Notes: a model not told the origin generated them from the sequence alone. DNA of 64,000 nt from Paraburkholderia franconis (GCF_009362735.1 NZ_WHNP01000008.1:1-64000), one strand, 5' to 3'. Shown: positions 19,590-28,651, counted from the first letter of the stretch. A program made the numbers and translations.

Positions 19590-19946
19590 ATGGAGAACGA
19601 CATGCACGGTGCGGCGATTCTCTCAGGGAATGAAGCTCCGCAACTGTTGTCGGTTCGGGGCTTCCCAAAAGAATGGTGCGATCTTGCGTGTTCGTGGGCG
19701 GCCATTTTTCAACGCCCCGATTTCGTCGAATTGTGTATCAGAGCTACTACGCCAGTCATCTTTCACTGGTCGGGAGCAAAAAAGCGGGCGCAATTGTTTT
19801 TGCTGATCTCGCGAAATTCGTATGAAGGCCACGCGCTTTCGCGGCTGCGCTTGAAAGAACACAAGAAGGTTCCATCTCTGATCGCGGTCGACGTCACGGG
19901 CTCGACTTGTAGTCAACGCTCGTTCCGGTGCGCGTTGAAAGCATAA
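19590..19946 (+). CDS. Small uncharacterised open reading frame, doubtful
   Basis: The 118-codon frame starts ATGGAGAACGACATG and has mixed hydrophobic and polar composition (CSWAAIFQRPDFVELCIRA). It sits in the 476-base gap between two glycosyltransferase genes, on the same strand. No family is recognised, there are no membrane or signal features, and the ribosome-binding site is weak. It could be a remnant of a deleted gene or simply non-coding. Confidence 0.25.
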   Translation: MENDMHGAAILSGNEAPQLLSVRGFPKEWCDLACSWAAIFQRPDFVELCIRATTPVIFHWSGAKKRAQLFLLISRNSYEGHALSRLRLKEHKKVPSLIAVDVTGSTCSQRSFRCALKA

Positions 19947-19981
19947 CGTTGACCACTGTCCATTTTGCGACGAAAGCAATC

Positions 19982-21127
19982 ATGAAGGTCCTTATGCTGG
20001 TCAATTCAATGGGTAACGGCGGCGCCGAGCGCGTGGCCGCGACGCTCGTCAATTCGTGGGCTCGGCGGGGGGATGCGGTTACACTTGTTGCGACGTTCAC
20101 TGGTCATGGCGCTTGTGCCTATCCGGTGAGCGATAGGGTACGCTTCGTGTACCTTGCCGACCTGATCGTCCGAAGCGGCCGCGGACCCGTCGCCTACCTC
20201 GAGCGCTTTCGTGCCTTGCGTAGAGTGATTCGCTCGAGTGCACCGGACGTGATTGTCTCACTCCTTCCGAACGTCAACATTGCAGCGATCGTCTCGTCGC
20301 GCGGTCTTGGTATTCCCATCATTGCGTGCGAGCACAACAACCCGGTCGCCGAAGGTCGATCGTCGCTCTGGCGGTTGCTATGCGGCGCAGTCTATCCACT
20401 GGCGGACGTGGTAACGATGCTGACAGAGAGCGCCGTTGCGCCGTTCGCGGCGATGGTCAAGGCGAAGCGGTTCGCGGTCGTGCCTAACCCGCTGCCCGAC
20501 GATTTACCGTTTCCCAGTGAGCCTCGTACTTGCGTATCCACCAGAAAGCGGCTGATGTCGGTCGGACGCCTTTGCCATCAGAAGCAATTTGATTTGCTGA
20601 TTGCAGTCTTTTCGAGACTGGCCGATGAATTTCCAGATTGGGACCTTTGGATCTGGGGAGAAGGACCCGACCGGCAAAAGCTTGAAGCGCAGATTGCCGA
20701 TTTGCGTCTTCGTGACCGGATTCTCCTACCGGGAACGACTCAGACGCTGTGGTTCGAAATGATGCACGCTCACGCGTTTGCACTCTCGTCGCGGCACGAG
20801 GGATTGCCCATGGCACTGATGGAGGGCATGGCACTCGGTCTTCCAGCGGTGGCATTCGACTGTCCAAGCGGCCCCAGAGAACTGATGCGCGACGGCCAGG
20901 ACGGACTACTGGTGCCGATGGGAGATGTCGAGGCTTTCACCCGCGCCGTGCGTCATATGTTGTCAGATGAGGTGCTTCGAATCGAGATGGGACGGCGCGC
21001 GGAGCGGTCGATACGGGAGCGATACTCGTTGGAGACGATCCTCGCTCAATGGGATGAACTGTTTGCGCAAGTGGGCGTGCCGGGTGTCGGGAAGGTTCGG
21101 GCGGGTTCATCACTGGCGGGGCAGTAA
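19982..21127 (+). CDS. GT4-family glycosyltransferase
   Basis: The 381-aa protein starts MKVLMLVNSMGNGGAERVAATLVNSWA, nearly the same layout as the enzyme encoded at 18393. The donor domain has RLMSVGRLCHQKQFDLLIAVF, LWIWGEGPDRQKLE and ALSSRHEGLPMALMEGMALGLPAVAFDCPSGPREL. This is the conserved GT4 donor loop with a PSGP(R)E-type motif common to WcaL/RfaG-like enzymes that use UDP-HexNAc or UDP-Hex donors. An upstream in-frame GTG at 19928 would add 18 residues before the conserved start and is rejected. It takes part in repeat-unit assembly. Confidence 0.87.
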   Translation: MKVLMLVNSMGNGGAERVAATLVNSWARRGDAVTLVATFTGHGACAYPVSDRVRFVYLADLIVRSGRGPVAYLERFRALRRVIRSSAPDVIVSLLPNVNIAAIVSSRGLGIPIIACEHNNPVAEGRSSLWRLLCGAVYPLADVVTMLTESAVAPFAAMVKAKRFAVVPNPLPDDLPFPSEPRTCVSTRKRLMSVGRLCHQKQFDLLIAVFSRLADEFPDWDLWIWGEGPDRQKLEAQIADLRLRDRILLPGTTQTLWFEMMHAHAFALSSRHEGLPMALMEGMALGLPAVAFDCPSGPRELMRDGQDGLLVPMGDVEAFTRAVRHMLSDEVLRIEMGRRAERSIRERYSLETILAQWDELFAQVGVPGVGKVRAGSSLAGQ

Positions 21128-21220
21128 AGGAAGAACACGACAAACGTGCCGTGGGATCGGTTTAGGCTCTACGGTCACGTGCACTGTCAACAGCGCTCGA
21201 AGCGGATGATCGGAGGGATC

Positions 21221-22423
21221 ATGGGTCAGCCCAAGGTTGTGCTATTCGCCAATACAGACTGGTATCTCTACAACTTCCGCGCCTCACTTGCGTGGCGGCT
21301 AAGAAATGATGGCTTTGAAGTGATTCTCCTGTCTCCGGATGGAGAATACGGCCCCAAGCTGCGGGAGCAGGGGTTTCGTTGGCATGCGGTGCCAATGAAG
21401 CGGCGCAGCTTGAATCCGCTGCGGGAAGCTGCACTCGTGATGTGGCTCGCGCGATTTCTGCACCGGGAGCAGGTGAGTGTCATCCACGGCTTCACGATCA
21501 AGTGCGCGGCGTACGGGTCGCTTGCCGGCAGGCTTGCCGGTGTGTCGGCGCGCGTCAGTGCCGTGGCAGGTATGGGTTACGTGTTCACGAGCAGTGACAT
21601 GACGGCGCGAGCACTGAGGCCGGTGGTCCGTGCGGTGCTGCGCCTCGCGTTGAACGGTCGGGGCAGTGCGCTGATCTTGCAGAACCCGGACGATGTTGCG
21701 CTGTTCGAAGCTACCGGCATTGTAGATCCGTGTTCGATAAGGCTGATCAAGGGGTCTGGTGTCAATCTTTCCCGTTTTACCCTGCGTGCGGAGCCGGAGC
21801 AACGCGCCGGCCGGCCGCTGCGGGTTTTGCTCGCCGCACGCCTCTTATGGGACAAAGGCATTGCTGAATACGTCGATGCGGCACGCGCGCTAAAGCAGGA
21901 AGGTCGTACGTTGAGGTGCCAGCTTGCAGGGTTGCCCGACGATGGCAATCCTGCCGCCGTTGAGCGGAAGCAACTCGAAGCATGGGTCAACGAGGGATTA
22001 ATTGAATGGCTAGGACATGTCATCGACATGCCAAGATTGCTTTCCGAAACGGATGTGATGGTCTTGCCAAGTTACAGAGAAGGCTTGCCCAAGGCATTGA
22101 TCGAGGCAGCGGCTTGCGGTGTGGCCCTCGTGACGACCGATGCACCGGGCTGTCGAGAAGTAGTCAGCAAAACCGGTGACGATGGAATATCGGTTCCGGT
22201 TCGTGATAGCAGGGCCCTCGCGCAGGCGATCCGGCTGCTGGACGGTGACCGTGTGCTGTGCAGGAAGCTCGGGCTTGCAGCACGGGAAAAGGCGCTTGTG
22301 CAATTCGACGAGCAGATCATCATCGACAAGACACTTGCGGTCTACCGCGAGTTGATGCCAGCCTATCCGCGCGATCTCGGCGGGCGCGCTGACGGAGTCA
22401 CCTATCCGGTAAAGATCTCGTGA
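21221..22423 (+). CDS. PglA/CapM-like GT4 glycosyltransferase
   Basis: This 400-aa enzyme has the N-terminal FANTDWYLYNFRASLAWRL and an HGFTIKCAAYGSLAGRLAGV segment followed by GMGYVFTS. The donor part has LLAARLLWDKGIAEYVDAARAL and LPSYREGLPKALIEAAACGVALVTTDAPGCREVV. This layout fits GT4 enzymes of the PglA/CapM type, which often add the second sugar (HexNAc or similar) to undecaprenyl-diphospho-sugar. ATG 21221 is chosen because GGAGGG stands just upstream; earlier in-frame codons give a non-conserved extension. The minus-strand gene at 30747 encodes a clear paralogue from the second glycan locus. Confidence 0.86.
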   Translation: MGQPKVVLFANTDWYLYNFRASLAWRLRNDGFEVILLSPDGEYGPKLREQGFRWHAVPMKRRSLNPLREAALVMWLARFLHREQVSVIHGFTIKCAAYGSLAGRLAGVSARVSAVAGMGYVFTSSDMTARALRPVVRAVLRLALNGRGSALILQNPDDVALFEATGIVDPCSIRLIKGSGVNLSRFTLRAEPEQRAGRPLRVLLAARLLWDKGIAEYVDAARALKQEGRTLRCQLAGLPDDGNPAAVERKQLEAWVNEGLIEWLGHVIDMPRLLSETDVMVLPSYREGLPKALIEAAACGVALVTTDAPGCREVVSKTGDDGISVPVRDSRALAQAIRLLDGDRVLCRKLGLAAREKALVQFDEQIIIDKTLAVYRELMPAYPRDLGGRADGVTYPVKIS

Positions 22424-22513
22424 GGGCTCGCCGTGATGCGTTGTTCGAGCCGTTGGACGGGATACCGGTTAGCGAAAATATCTGGTGTGGTACTTCGACC
22501 TGTGGGGTGACAT

Positions 22514-24340
22514 ATGTGCGGAATAGTCGGAGCCAGCGGTCCCGGAAATCAGGTGCCGCAACTAGTCAAGGCGTTGAGCAGGCTAGAATATCGCGGCTAT
22601 GACTCCTGCGGCATTGCTTTGCAGGCTACTGGCCGAATTCGCAGTGTGCGCACGCTGCGTCGTGTAACCGACCTCGAGCAGCGATTGACGACTTTGGGGC
22701 TGGAGAGCACAACTTGCATCGCTCATACCCGCTGGGCAACACATGGCGCGCCGTCTGAGATCAATGCACATCCAATCATGTCAGGCGATGCCATTGCTGT
22801 CGTCCACAATGGCATCATCGAAAACTACCAGACGCTACGCATTGCACTTTCCAGCCGGGGCTACACGTTTCATAGCGAAACCGATACCGAGGTCATCGCG
22901 CATCTCATACACAGCGAGTACACAGGTGATCTGTTAGTAGCCGTCAGGCGCGCTGTCAAGCAGTTGCACGGCGCTTATGCAATTGCGGTACTTTGCGCGA
23001 ACGAACCTGAACGACTCGTCGCGGCCCGTTCAGGTTCGCCACTTGTTGTTGGTATCGGTGCCGAACATAACTATCTCGCCTCTGACTGTTGGGCGCTTCA
23101 TCATCTTACGGATCGCTTTATTTACCTTGACGACGGTGACGTGGCACTCATTACGCCAGAGCGAATCCAGATCATCGACGCTGACGGTCGCGATGCGCAG
23201 CGTCCTCTTTTCCGGGTGAAGGCGCACGATTCCGCTGTGGATCTTGGACCGCATCAACACTTCATGCAAAAGGAGATCTTTGAGCAACCCAAGGCCGTAC
23301 GCGACACGCTCGCTGCCATCGACACGATTTCACCGTCGCTATTCGGGGCCGGCGTTGATGCTCGCAAGCTGTTATCGGAAGTCGATAACGTCCTGTTACT
23401 GGGCTGCGGGACCAGTTATTACGCTGGATTGACCGCGAAGTACTGGCTCGAAAGCATTGCGGGAATTTCCGCACAGGTGGAAATTGCCAGTGAGTACCGG
23501 TACAGGGAAACGGTGACTAATCGACGCACTCTGGTTGTTGCCATATCCCAGTCCGGCGAAACGGCTGACACGATCGGCGCGCTCGATCATGCAAAGGAGT
23601 TGGGAGAACCACCGGCGACCATGGCGATTTGCAACGTCGCAACGAGTTCCATCATGCGTGCCACGACGCTTGCTTATCTGACACGTGCGGGCATCGAAAT
23701 GGGCGTCGCATCCACTAAAGCGTTTACGACGCAACTTGTCGCTCTTCTTCTGCTCACCTTGACACTCGCACGATTGCGCGGCAGGCTCACTGCAGCACAG
23801 ACAGGGGAATGGCTGGACAGGCTTCGGCGCTTGCCCACCGACATCGAGAGTGCGCTTGCTCTTGAAACGCAAATCATGGGCTGGGCCGTGGATTTCGCAG
23901 ATTTGGAGCATGCCCTTTTTCTGGGCCGGGGGATGCATTTCCCAATCGCGCTCGAAGGTGCGCTTAAGCTTAAAGAGGTTACGTATATACACGCCGAAGG
24001 CTATGCCGCAGGGGAATTGAAACATGGTCCTCTCGCGCTCGTCAGCGGAGCGATGCCAGTCGTGACGATCGCGCCTGACGACCAGCTGTTTCAAAAACTG
24101 GTGTCGAACATGGCTGAGGTACACGCACGCGGCGGTCGACTCTATGTCCTTACGGATAGCAGTTCGGCGTTTGACACCGCGAAGGACGGCCGCCTGATCC
24201 GAATGCGTGACGGAGCAGGCATGCTATCTCCCATACTTCGGGTGATCCCGTTGCAGTTGCTCGCTTACCACGTCGGTTGCTTAAGGGGCACGGATGTCGA
24301 CAAGCCCCGGAATCTGGCAAAGTCAGTGACAGTCGAATAG
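22514..24340 (+). CDS. glmS: Glutamine-fructose-6-phosphate aminotransferase (isomerising)
   Basis: The 608-aa cytoplasmic enzyme makes glucosamine-6-phosphate. It starts MCGIVGASG with Cys2 as glutaminase nucleophile, then LEYRGYDSCGIA, HTRWATHGAPSEINAHP and VVHNGIIENY. Two SIS domains follow (LLGCGTSYYAGLTAKYWLE, AISQSGETADTIGAL, GVASTKAFTTQ) and the invariant C-terminal KSVTVE. Burkholderia genomes normally carry a housekeeping glmS elsewhere. A copy inside an exopolysaccharide unit probably raises UDP-HexNAc supply for the polymer. It is followed by a GC-rich hairpin. Confidence 0.92.
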   Translation: MCGIVGASGPGNQVPQLVKALSRLEYRGYDSCGIALQATGRIRSVRTLRRVTDLEQRLTTLGLESTTCIAHTRWATHGAPSEINAHPIMSGDAIAVVHNGIIENYQTLRIALSSRGYTFHSETDTEVIAHLIHSEYTGDLLVAVRRAVKQLHGAYAIAVLCANEPERLVAARSGSPLVVGIGAEHNYLASDCWALHHLTDRFIYLDDGDVALITPERIQIIDADGRDAQRPLFRVKAHDSAVDLGPHQHFMQKEIFEQPKAVRDTLAAIDTISPSLFGAGVDARKLLSEVDNVLLLGCGTSYYAGLTAKYWLESIAGISAQVEIASEYRYRETVTNRRTLVVAISQSGETADTIGALDHAKELGEPPATMAICNVATSSIMRATTLAYLTRAGIEMGVASTKAFTTQLVALLLLTLTLARLRGRLTAAQTGEWLDRLRRLPTDIESALALETQIMGWAVDFADLEHALFLGRGMHFPIALEGALKLKEVTYIHAEGYAAGELKHGPLALVSGAMPVVTIAPDDQLFQKLVSNMAEVHARGGRLYVLTDSSSAFDTAKDGRLIRMRDGAGMLSPILRVIPLQLLAYHVGCLRGTDVDKPRNLAKSVTVE

Positions 24341-24358
24341 TCGTTAGGCAATGACGGT

Positions 24359-24382
24359 CGCCGCCTTCCCGTATCGGCGGCG
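24359..24382 (+). terminator. GC-rich hairpin after glmS
   Basis: A 7-bp perfect stem (CGCCGCC / GGCGGCG) with a 10-base loop lies 19 bases after the glmS stop. No T-run follows, so the call is tentative. Confidence 0.35.
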
Positions 24383-24880
24383 TCTGTCCATCGCGAATGC
24401 GCGACGACCCACAAGACCCAGTCGGGCGGGCTGTCGCAGGTCCACGCTAGAGATTCACTGAGAGGAAGCTTGAGAGAGAGAGAGAGAGACCGACACCGTT
24501 ACGGTTCAACTCCCTCGTCTCAGCGATGAGGCGAATCGACAATGCGATATTTGCAAAGGGCTCGTGCAACTTGCGAGACCGGTATCAGTGTGATGCTTAA
24601 TGCTGTGCTCGCGCGCAGTGCGATGAGAGTCGCATGGTGCGTCCTTCGTGGGGCACCATGAAAAGAACGATCTGTGCGGGCCAAGCTGGCGAAGAAACCG
24701 GCCCGAACGCGACCGGTGCAAAGTCGGTGGAAAATACTACCTTTTCGCCGGTCGTGCCAACTGTTCCAGTTGGCAAAAGTGGCCAGCTTTTTGTCCGTCA
24801 CTGTTTTTGAAGGCGGCCTATAAACGTTAACACAACGCGATCGGCTGGCAGCAATCAAGCAAACCCGGTAGGAGAGCGTG
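24383..24880. other. Intergenic between glmS and a decayed small gene, with GA microsatellite
   Basis: No gene is supported. The stretch holds a short (GA)n run at 24472-24489 and a ribosome-binding-like AGGAG at the right end that belongs to the frame at 24881. A promoter for the ATP-grasp/oxidoreductase pair could lie here, but no clear boxes were seen. Confidence 0.4.
24472..24489. repeat. GA dinucleotide repeat (about nine units)
   Basis: An uninterrupted GA run of about nine units lies in the non-coding gap downstream of glmS. Such runs are prone to length change by slippage; no function is evident. Confidence 0.8.
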
Positions 24881-25357
24881 ATGAACGATACAGATCGAGA
24901 CCTCGCTGCCCATATTCCTGAAGTCATGAGAGCGTTGCGATCATCGGCCATCGCCGCAACGCGATTGCAGTCACACTCACTGGATGCGAAGGCGCCAGCG
25001 ATGGTGCAGCCAGTCCGGCAGTCGCCCCCAACACCGTCATCACTTCCGCCGGTAACTGCACCGCCGCAAAGGCGCGGTCTTCAAACCATGAAGTCGTTTC
25101 GCGTCCTGCATTCCGGGCAAAGCGGTAACGTCTGGTACTGGACTACGCCCAGTTCTTACTTTCGCGCGCTCAGCGTCCCCTGCACGCCGCAGACTTGCGA
25201 CCAGTCCGCGAACGTTATTCCTGCGGGTACGTGCATCTTGCTGGCGACGCTGGATACTTTTTCTTCGACACTGCTGCCCCCGGTACCTGCACGCCAATCG
25301 CGGCGGCGGGCGAGCGGGTCATTGCCGACTGCTTCGCTAACCGAATTCAAGATTTAA
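24881..25357 (+). pseudogene. Possible frameshifted small exported protein
   Basis: An ATG with AGGAG 6 bases upstream opens a 158-codon frame (MNDTDRDLAAHIPEVMRALRSSAI), but its middle is low-complexity. Protein-like sequence jumps between frames. A second frame reads NAIAVTLTGCEGASDGAASPAVAPNTV, which looks like a signal/lipobox and mature start. A frame further on reads GYFFFDTAAPGTCTPIAAAGERVIADCFANRIQDL. Together they look like one Cys-containing exported protein broken by at least two frameshifts. No family is recognised, and an intact novel protein cannot be excluded. Confidence 0.35.
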
Positions 25358-25417
25358 TCATACTATCGACGACGTCCGGGTCACGGCAATGCTGGAACAA
25401 CAGAAGGAAAAGATGCG

Positions 25418-26584
25418 ATGCGCAGCAAGTACGAGTCGAATGGAAAAGTGGCTGCAGTCGTCGTTGGCTGCGAGCTCAACGGTCTTGGAGTCATCCGGTC
25501 GTTGGCGCGCGCTGGTGTTCCCGTCGTCGCCGTCGATACTGATAGTAGCAAAGCGGCGTTATGGTCGCGTCACCCGCAACGTAGATTGATCAGAGGGCGT
25601 GAGGGAAGAGAATTTGTGGAGGACATGATCGAACTCGGAAAAGAATTCGCTTACCCGCCTGTTCTGATATTGACCACTGAAGAATCGGTTCACTGCGTCT
25701 CAGAAAATCGGAAAGAATTGTCCAGATGGTATCGCTTTCGACTCCCCACAAACGAGAACGTCAAGCTTCTCAGCAGCAAAGCGGGATTTCACGACTTCTC
25801 GCTGAGAAACGACTTCCCTGTTCCACGCACCGCGATTCTGGAAAGCGAATCTGACCTTGCGTTACTGACTCAACTACGTTTTCCATGCGTCATGAAACCG
25901 GACGACAAACGTAATGTACTCAACGGAAACAAGGAACGGACGGTTCGTGTCGGTTCACTGAACGAAGCCCGTGAGCACGCGGCGGCGATGCTCGAGACTC
26001 CTGGTGGCATCGTCGTGCAGGAATGGATTGAAGGTGCGGAAAGCAACATCTATTTCACGCTTTTCTACCGGGGCGAAAGCGGACGCTTCGTCGCAGTCTT
26101 CACAGGACGCAAGCTCGCGTGCTCGCCCCATGACGTGGGCAGTACAGCCATATGCGTGGCCGCACCCGAAGCAGGTAACTTACTCGAACCGATGACCTTG
26201 GCTTTTGCAGATCGCGCCAGCATGGATGGCATGGGCAGCATGGAGTACAAATGGGACGACAATCACTCGAAGTTTGTGATGATCGAACCGACAGTAGGCA
26301 GGACGGATTGGCAGGAGGAAATTGCGACGCTCTGTGGGGTGAATATTCCGCTTGCGGCCTACCGACACGAGTTAGGACTGCCCGTCGATTCTCCCGTCAC
26401 CAATGGCTCAGCTGTCGCATGGCGCGCAAATCTGCCTCACAAGCCGCCACCTCATCTCCGAAGGGCCGCGTCACATACGGTGGATGGGTATTTTCGTTGG
26501 AATGATCCACTGCCAGCCTTCCAGTTTTATTGCCTGAATTATACGTTGCACGGGATTTCCCGCCTTTGGAATAGAACAGAATAG
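25418..26584 (+). CDS. ATP-grasp enzyme (carbamoyl-phosphate-synthase-L-like)
   Basis: The 388-aa cytoplasmic protein has a pre-ATP-grasp Rossmann part (AVVVGCELNGLGVIRSLARAGVPVVAVD) and an ATP-grasp core. Visible core elements are LSSKAGFHDF, PCVMKPDDKR, a GGIVVQEWIEGAESNIY lid and the metal-binding MIEPTVGRTDWQEEIA. ATP-grasp enzymes join a carboxylate to an amine or thiol through an acyl-phosphate. Homologues of this subgroup occur in exopolysaccharide loci together with an FAD-dependent oxidoreductase, as here, and may attach an amino acid or similar group to the sugar polymer (inference). The 3' end of the gene lies inside the tandem duplication that starts at 26522. Confidence 0.8.
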   Translation: MRSKYESNGKVAAVVVGCELNGLGVIRSLARAGVPVVAVDTDSSKAALWSRHPQRRLIRGREGREFVEDMIELGKEFAYPPVLILTTEESVHCVSENRKELSRWYRFRLPTNENVKLLSSKAGFHDFSLRNDFPVPRTAILESESDLALLTQLRFPCVMKPDDKRNVLNGNKERTVRVGSLNEAREHAAAMLETPGGIVVQEWIEGAESNIYFTLFYRGESGRFVAVFTGRKLACSPHDVGSTAICVAAPEAGNLLEPMTLAFADRASMDGMGSMEYKWDDNHSKFVMIEPTVGRTDWQEEIATLCGVNIPLAAYRHELGLPVDSPVTNGSAVAWRANLPHKPPPHLRRAASHTVDGYFRWNDPLPAFQFYCLNYTLHGISRLWNRTE

Positions 26585-26833
26585 CGGAGAAACCAGGTAG
26601 AAAAACGCTGAGGGAAAAAGAATGGCAACGATAGACACCGTAATAGTCGGTGTAGAGCCCTATGGACTTTCCCTTGCAGTTTTACTGCCTGAACTGACCG
26701 TCGCAGGGGATTTTCCGCCTTTGGCATAGAAAGGAACAGCGGAAACAGCAGACAGGAAAACTCTGAGGGGAAAAGGAATGGCAACGACTGACACCGTAAT
26801 AGTTGGTGCAGGGCCCTATGGACTTTCCCTTGC
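26522..26833 (+). repeat. Tandem duplication (two diverged ~155-bp copies) across a gene junction
   Basis: Copy 1 is about 26522-26676 and copy 2 about 26677-26833, directly adjacent. Each contains, in order, the last codons of the ATP-grasp gene, the spacer with AGGGGAAAAGGAATGG-type ribosome-binding site, and the first codons of the oxidoreductase gene (MAT(T/I)DTVIVG, then PYGLSLA). Copy 2 keeps the working start of the oxidoreductase; copy 1 keeps the working end of the ATP-grasp gene. The copies differ by scattered substitutions and small indels, so the event is not recent. Confidence 0.9.
26622..26729 (+). pseudogene. Vestigial 35-codon start of the FAD oxidoreductase
   Basis: The frame reads MATIDTVIVGVEPYGLSLA and then runs into sequence homologous to the out-of-frame end of the ATP-grasp gene, stopping at 26729. 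The Gly-x-Gly loop is damaged (GVEP in place of GAGP). It keeps a good AAAAAGA-type ribosome-binding region, so it may still be translated as a short leader upstream of the true gene. Confidence 0.75.
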
Positions 26834-28043
26834 GGCCCACTTGACCTCAGTGGGCGTTCCTCATGAAATCCTCGGAAAACCCATGCAAGCGTGGCGAGAC
26901 TATATGCCACCAGGCATGCTGATGCGTTCGGAGGCTTTTGCCAGTAGCCTCTATACGCCGCAGCGAGGCTACACGATGGAGCAGTACTGTCTGCATAAGG
27001 GCATCCAATACCAGCCTGTAGGTATGCCTCTTTCTCGGGAAATGTTCATCGATTATGCACTCTGGTTCCAGCAGCAATTGGTTAGCCATGTGCGAACAGT
27101 CGACGTGGTGGATATGCATCGTGTAGACGGCTATTTTCACCTCAATCTTAGCGACGGTAATTCCCTTATCGCACGCAGGGTTGTTCTTGCGTTGGGGCTC
27201 AAGGGGTTCGCGAAAACACCGCCTGTCTTGCAGGGCTTGCCGCGCGAATACGTGTCACATTCGGGCGTATACGGCAGCCTTGACTGGGTCCACGGGAAAG
27301 ACATTGTCATTATTGGCGGCGGACAGTCGGCGCTCGGATTGGGTGCGCTCATGCACGAAGTTGGAGGGCGTATTCGCGTGCTTGTGCGAGAAAACTCAAT
27401 AGCATGGAATGGTGAGCCAGCTGTCGATCGCGGCATCATCTCGAAGCTGCGGGCGCCCGAAGGCGGAATCGGTCGAGGATGGCTCTCCTATATCACATCT
27501 GAGTATCCGTTCGCGTTCCGCACGTTAAACCATCAGCGCAGAAAGAGGATCGTAGCAACTTACTGGGGCCCAACGGGCGCGTGGTGGCTTCGTGATCGTG
27601 TGGTCGGAAAATTCGATGTGTCCTTGGGCAGTGAGGTCCGGGATGCCGTCATCGAGAACGATCGGATTGTTCTGCACGTCGCCAACTGCAATACAGAATC
27701 GCGCATTGAGGCCAATCATGTAATTGCAGCCACGGGCTTCAAGGTGGATATAAATGCACATCAATTCCTGTCGAAAGAAATCGTGCAGGCCCTATCGCTT
27801 GTCGATGGAATACCCGAACTTACCGGCAATTTCGAGACAGTTGTGCGCGGGCTATATATAATCGGGCCGGCCTCTGCATATACTTTTGGACCTGTCATGC
27901 GGTTCATCTACGGCGCAAAGTACGCCGCCCCGCAAGTTGCACGGCACATCAGGAAAATGTATCGCGAGAGTGCCGCGACGCGCAGCTGGGTTGGTACGGG
28001 TGCTTCGTCGGGAGACGCGGCAATTAACCAGTCTGGTCGTTGA
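26778..28043 (+). CDS. FAD-dependent (flavin monooxygenase-like) oxidoreductase
   Basis: The 421-aa protein has an N-terminal FAD loop VIVGAGPYGLSLAAHL and a second nucleotide loop IVIIGGGQSALGLGALMHEVG at about residue 175. The late motif VIAATGFKVD is the ATG-type signature of class B flavoprotein monooxygenases, and GLYIIGPASAYTFGPVMRFIYGA closes the fold. GAAAAGGA precedes the ATG. The typical partner is the ATP-grasp protein encoded just upstream, and the pair probably modifies the polymer or its precursor. The substrate is not predictable. The first copy of its start region is duplicated at 26622. Confidence 0.83.
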   Translation: MATTDTVIVGAGPYGLSLAAHLTSVGVPHEILGKPMQAWRDYMPPGMLMRSEAFASSLYTPQRGYTMEQYCLHKGIQYQPVGMPLSREMFIDYALWFQQQLVSHVRTVDVVDMHRVDGYFHLNLSDGNSLIARRVVLALGLKGFAKTPPVLQGLPREYVSHSGVYGSLDWVHGKDIVIIGGGQSALGLGALMHEVGGRIRVLVRENSIAWNGEPAVDRGIISKLRAPEGGIGRGWLSYITSEYPFAFRTLNHQRRKRIVATYWGPTGAWWLRDRVVGKFDVSLGSEVRDAVIENDRIVLHVANCNTESRIEANHVIAATGFKVDINAHQFLSKEIVQALSLVDGIPELTGNFETVVRGLYIIGPASAYTFGPVMRFIYGAKYAAPQVARHIRKMYRESAATRSWVGTGASSGDAAINQSGR

Positions 28044-28079
28044 AATATTCCCGCGGAGTTCGCGATGGCGTAAGGCGCT

Positions 28080-28352
28080 TTACGCGTCCGTGTACGCGGT
28101 GACAATCGACGCGATGCGGCTTAAGTCCGGTTCTCCAGTTGAGCCTACTTCGATGGTCATGTAAGTGGCGCCGAGATTCCGAAGGAAACGGGTCCTGTCG
28201 CTATTGGCGCGCGAGGCAGGCTGCAACAGGGTGACAAGTCCGCAGCTCACGTATTCGGCCCGGACTGACAAGGATGAATGATATCGGAGAACGACAGGAG
28301 ACGCTGGGCCAGTTACATTAAACGAAGTCCGCGAAGGAAAGAACAGGTGCAT
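28080..28352 (-). pseudogene. Unassigned coding-like fragment, possible oxidoreductase tail
   Basis: The 90-codon minus-strand frame has protein-like composition in its last two thirds (RFLRNLGATYMTIEVGSTG, then DLSRIASIVTAYTDA) and a stop at 28080. The layout faintly recalls the end of a medium-chain (quinone/zinc-type) dehydrogenase, but key motifs are not visible and the call is weak. It lies in the 608-base gap 28044-28651 between the oxidoreductase and the methyltransferase, which otherwise shows no gene. Confidence 0.2.
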
Positions 28353-28651
28353 GTGCTAACGACATGAGTTTTGTCCCGATCGCGTCCCCGCTCATGCGGC
28401 TCCATTTTCTTGCCCGTAATCGAATTGCGCGTGTTGATCGGCTGCCTGAAGTGTGATGGTAAAGCCGTCGTGCTAGATCCTCAATCTCGCTGCGCCGATC
28501 TGTGGCGGACACCATCGGAAACACACTTGAATTGAAGATTGGCCTCGCATAGGCTGAATGGTAACGCCATGGCGTACCTGGATTTTCGCAGTATGGTTTA
28601 AGGTCGGCAGACCTTGAAAAGTGCGATCCCGTTGTTGACGGAGAGCCAATT

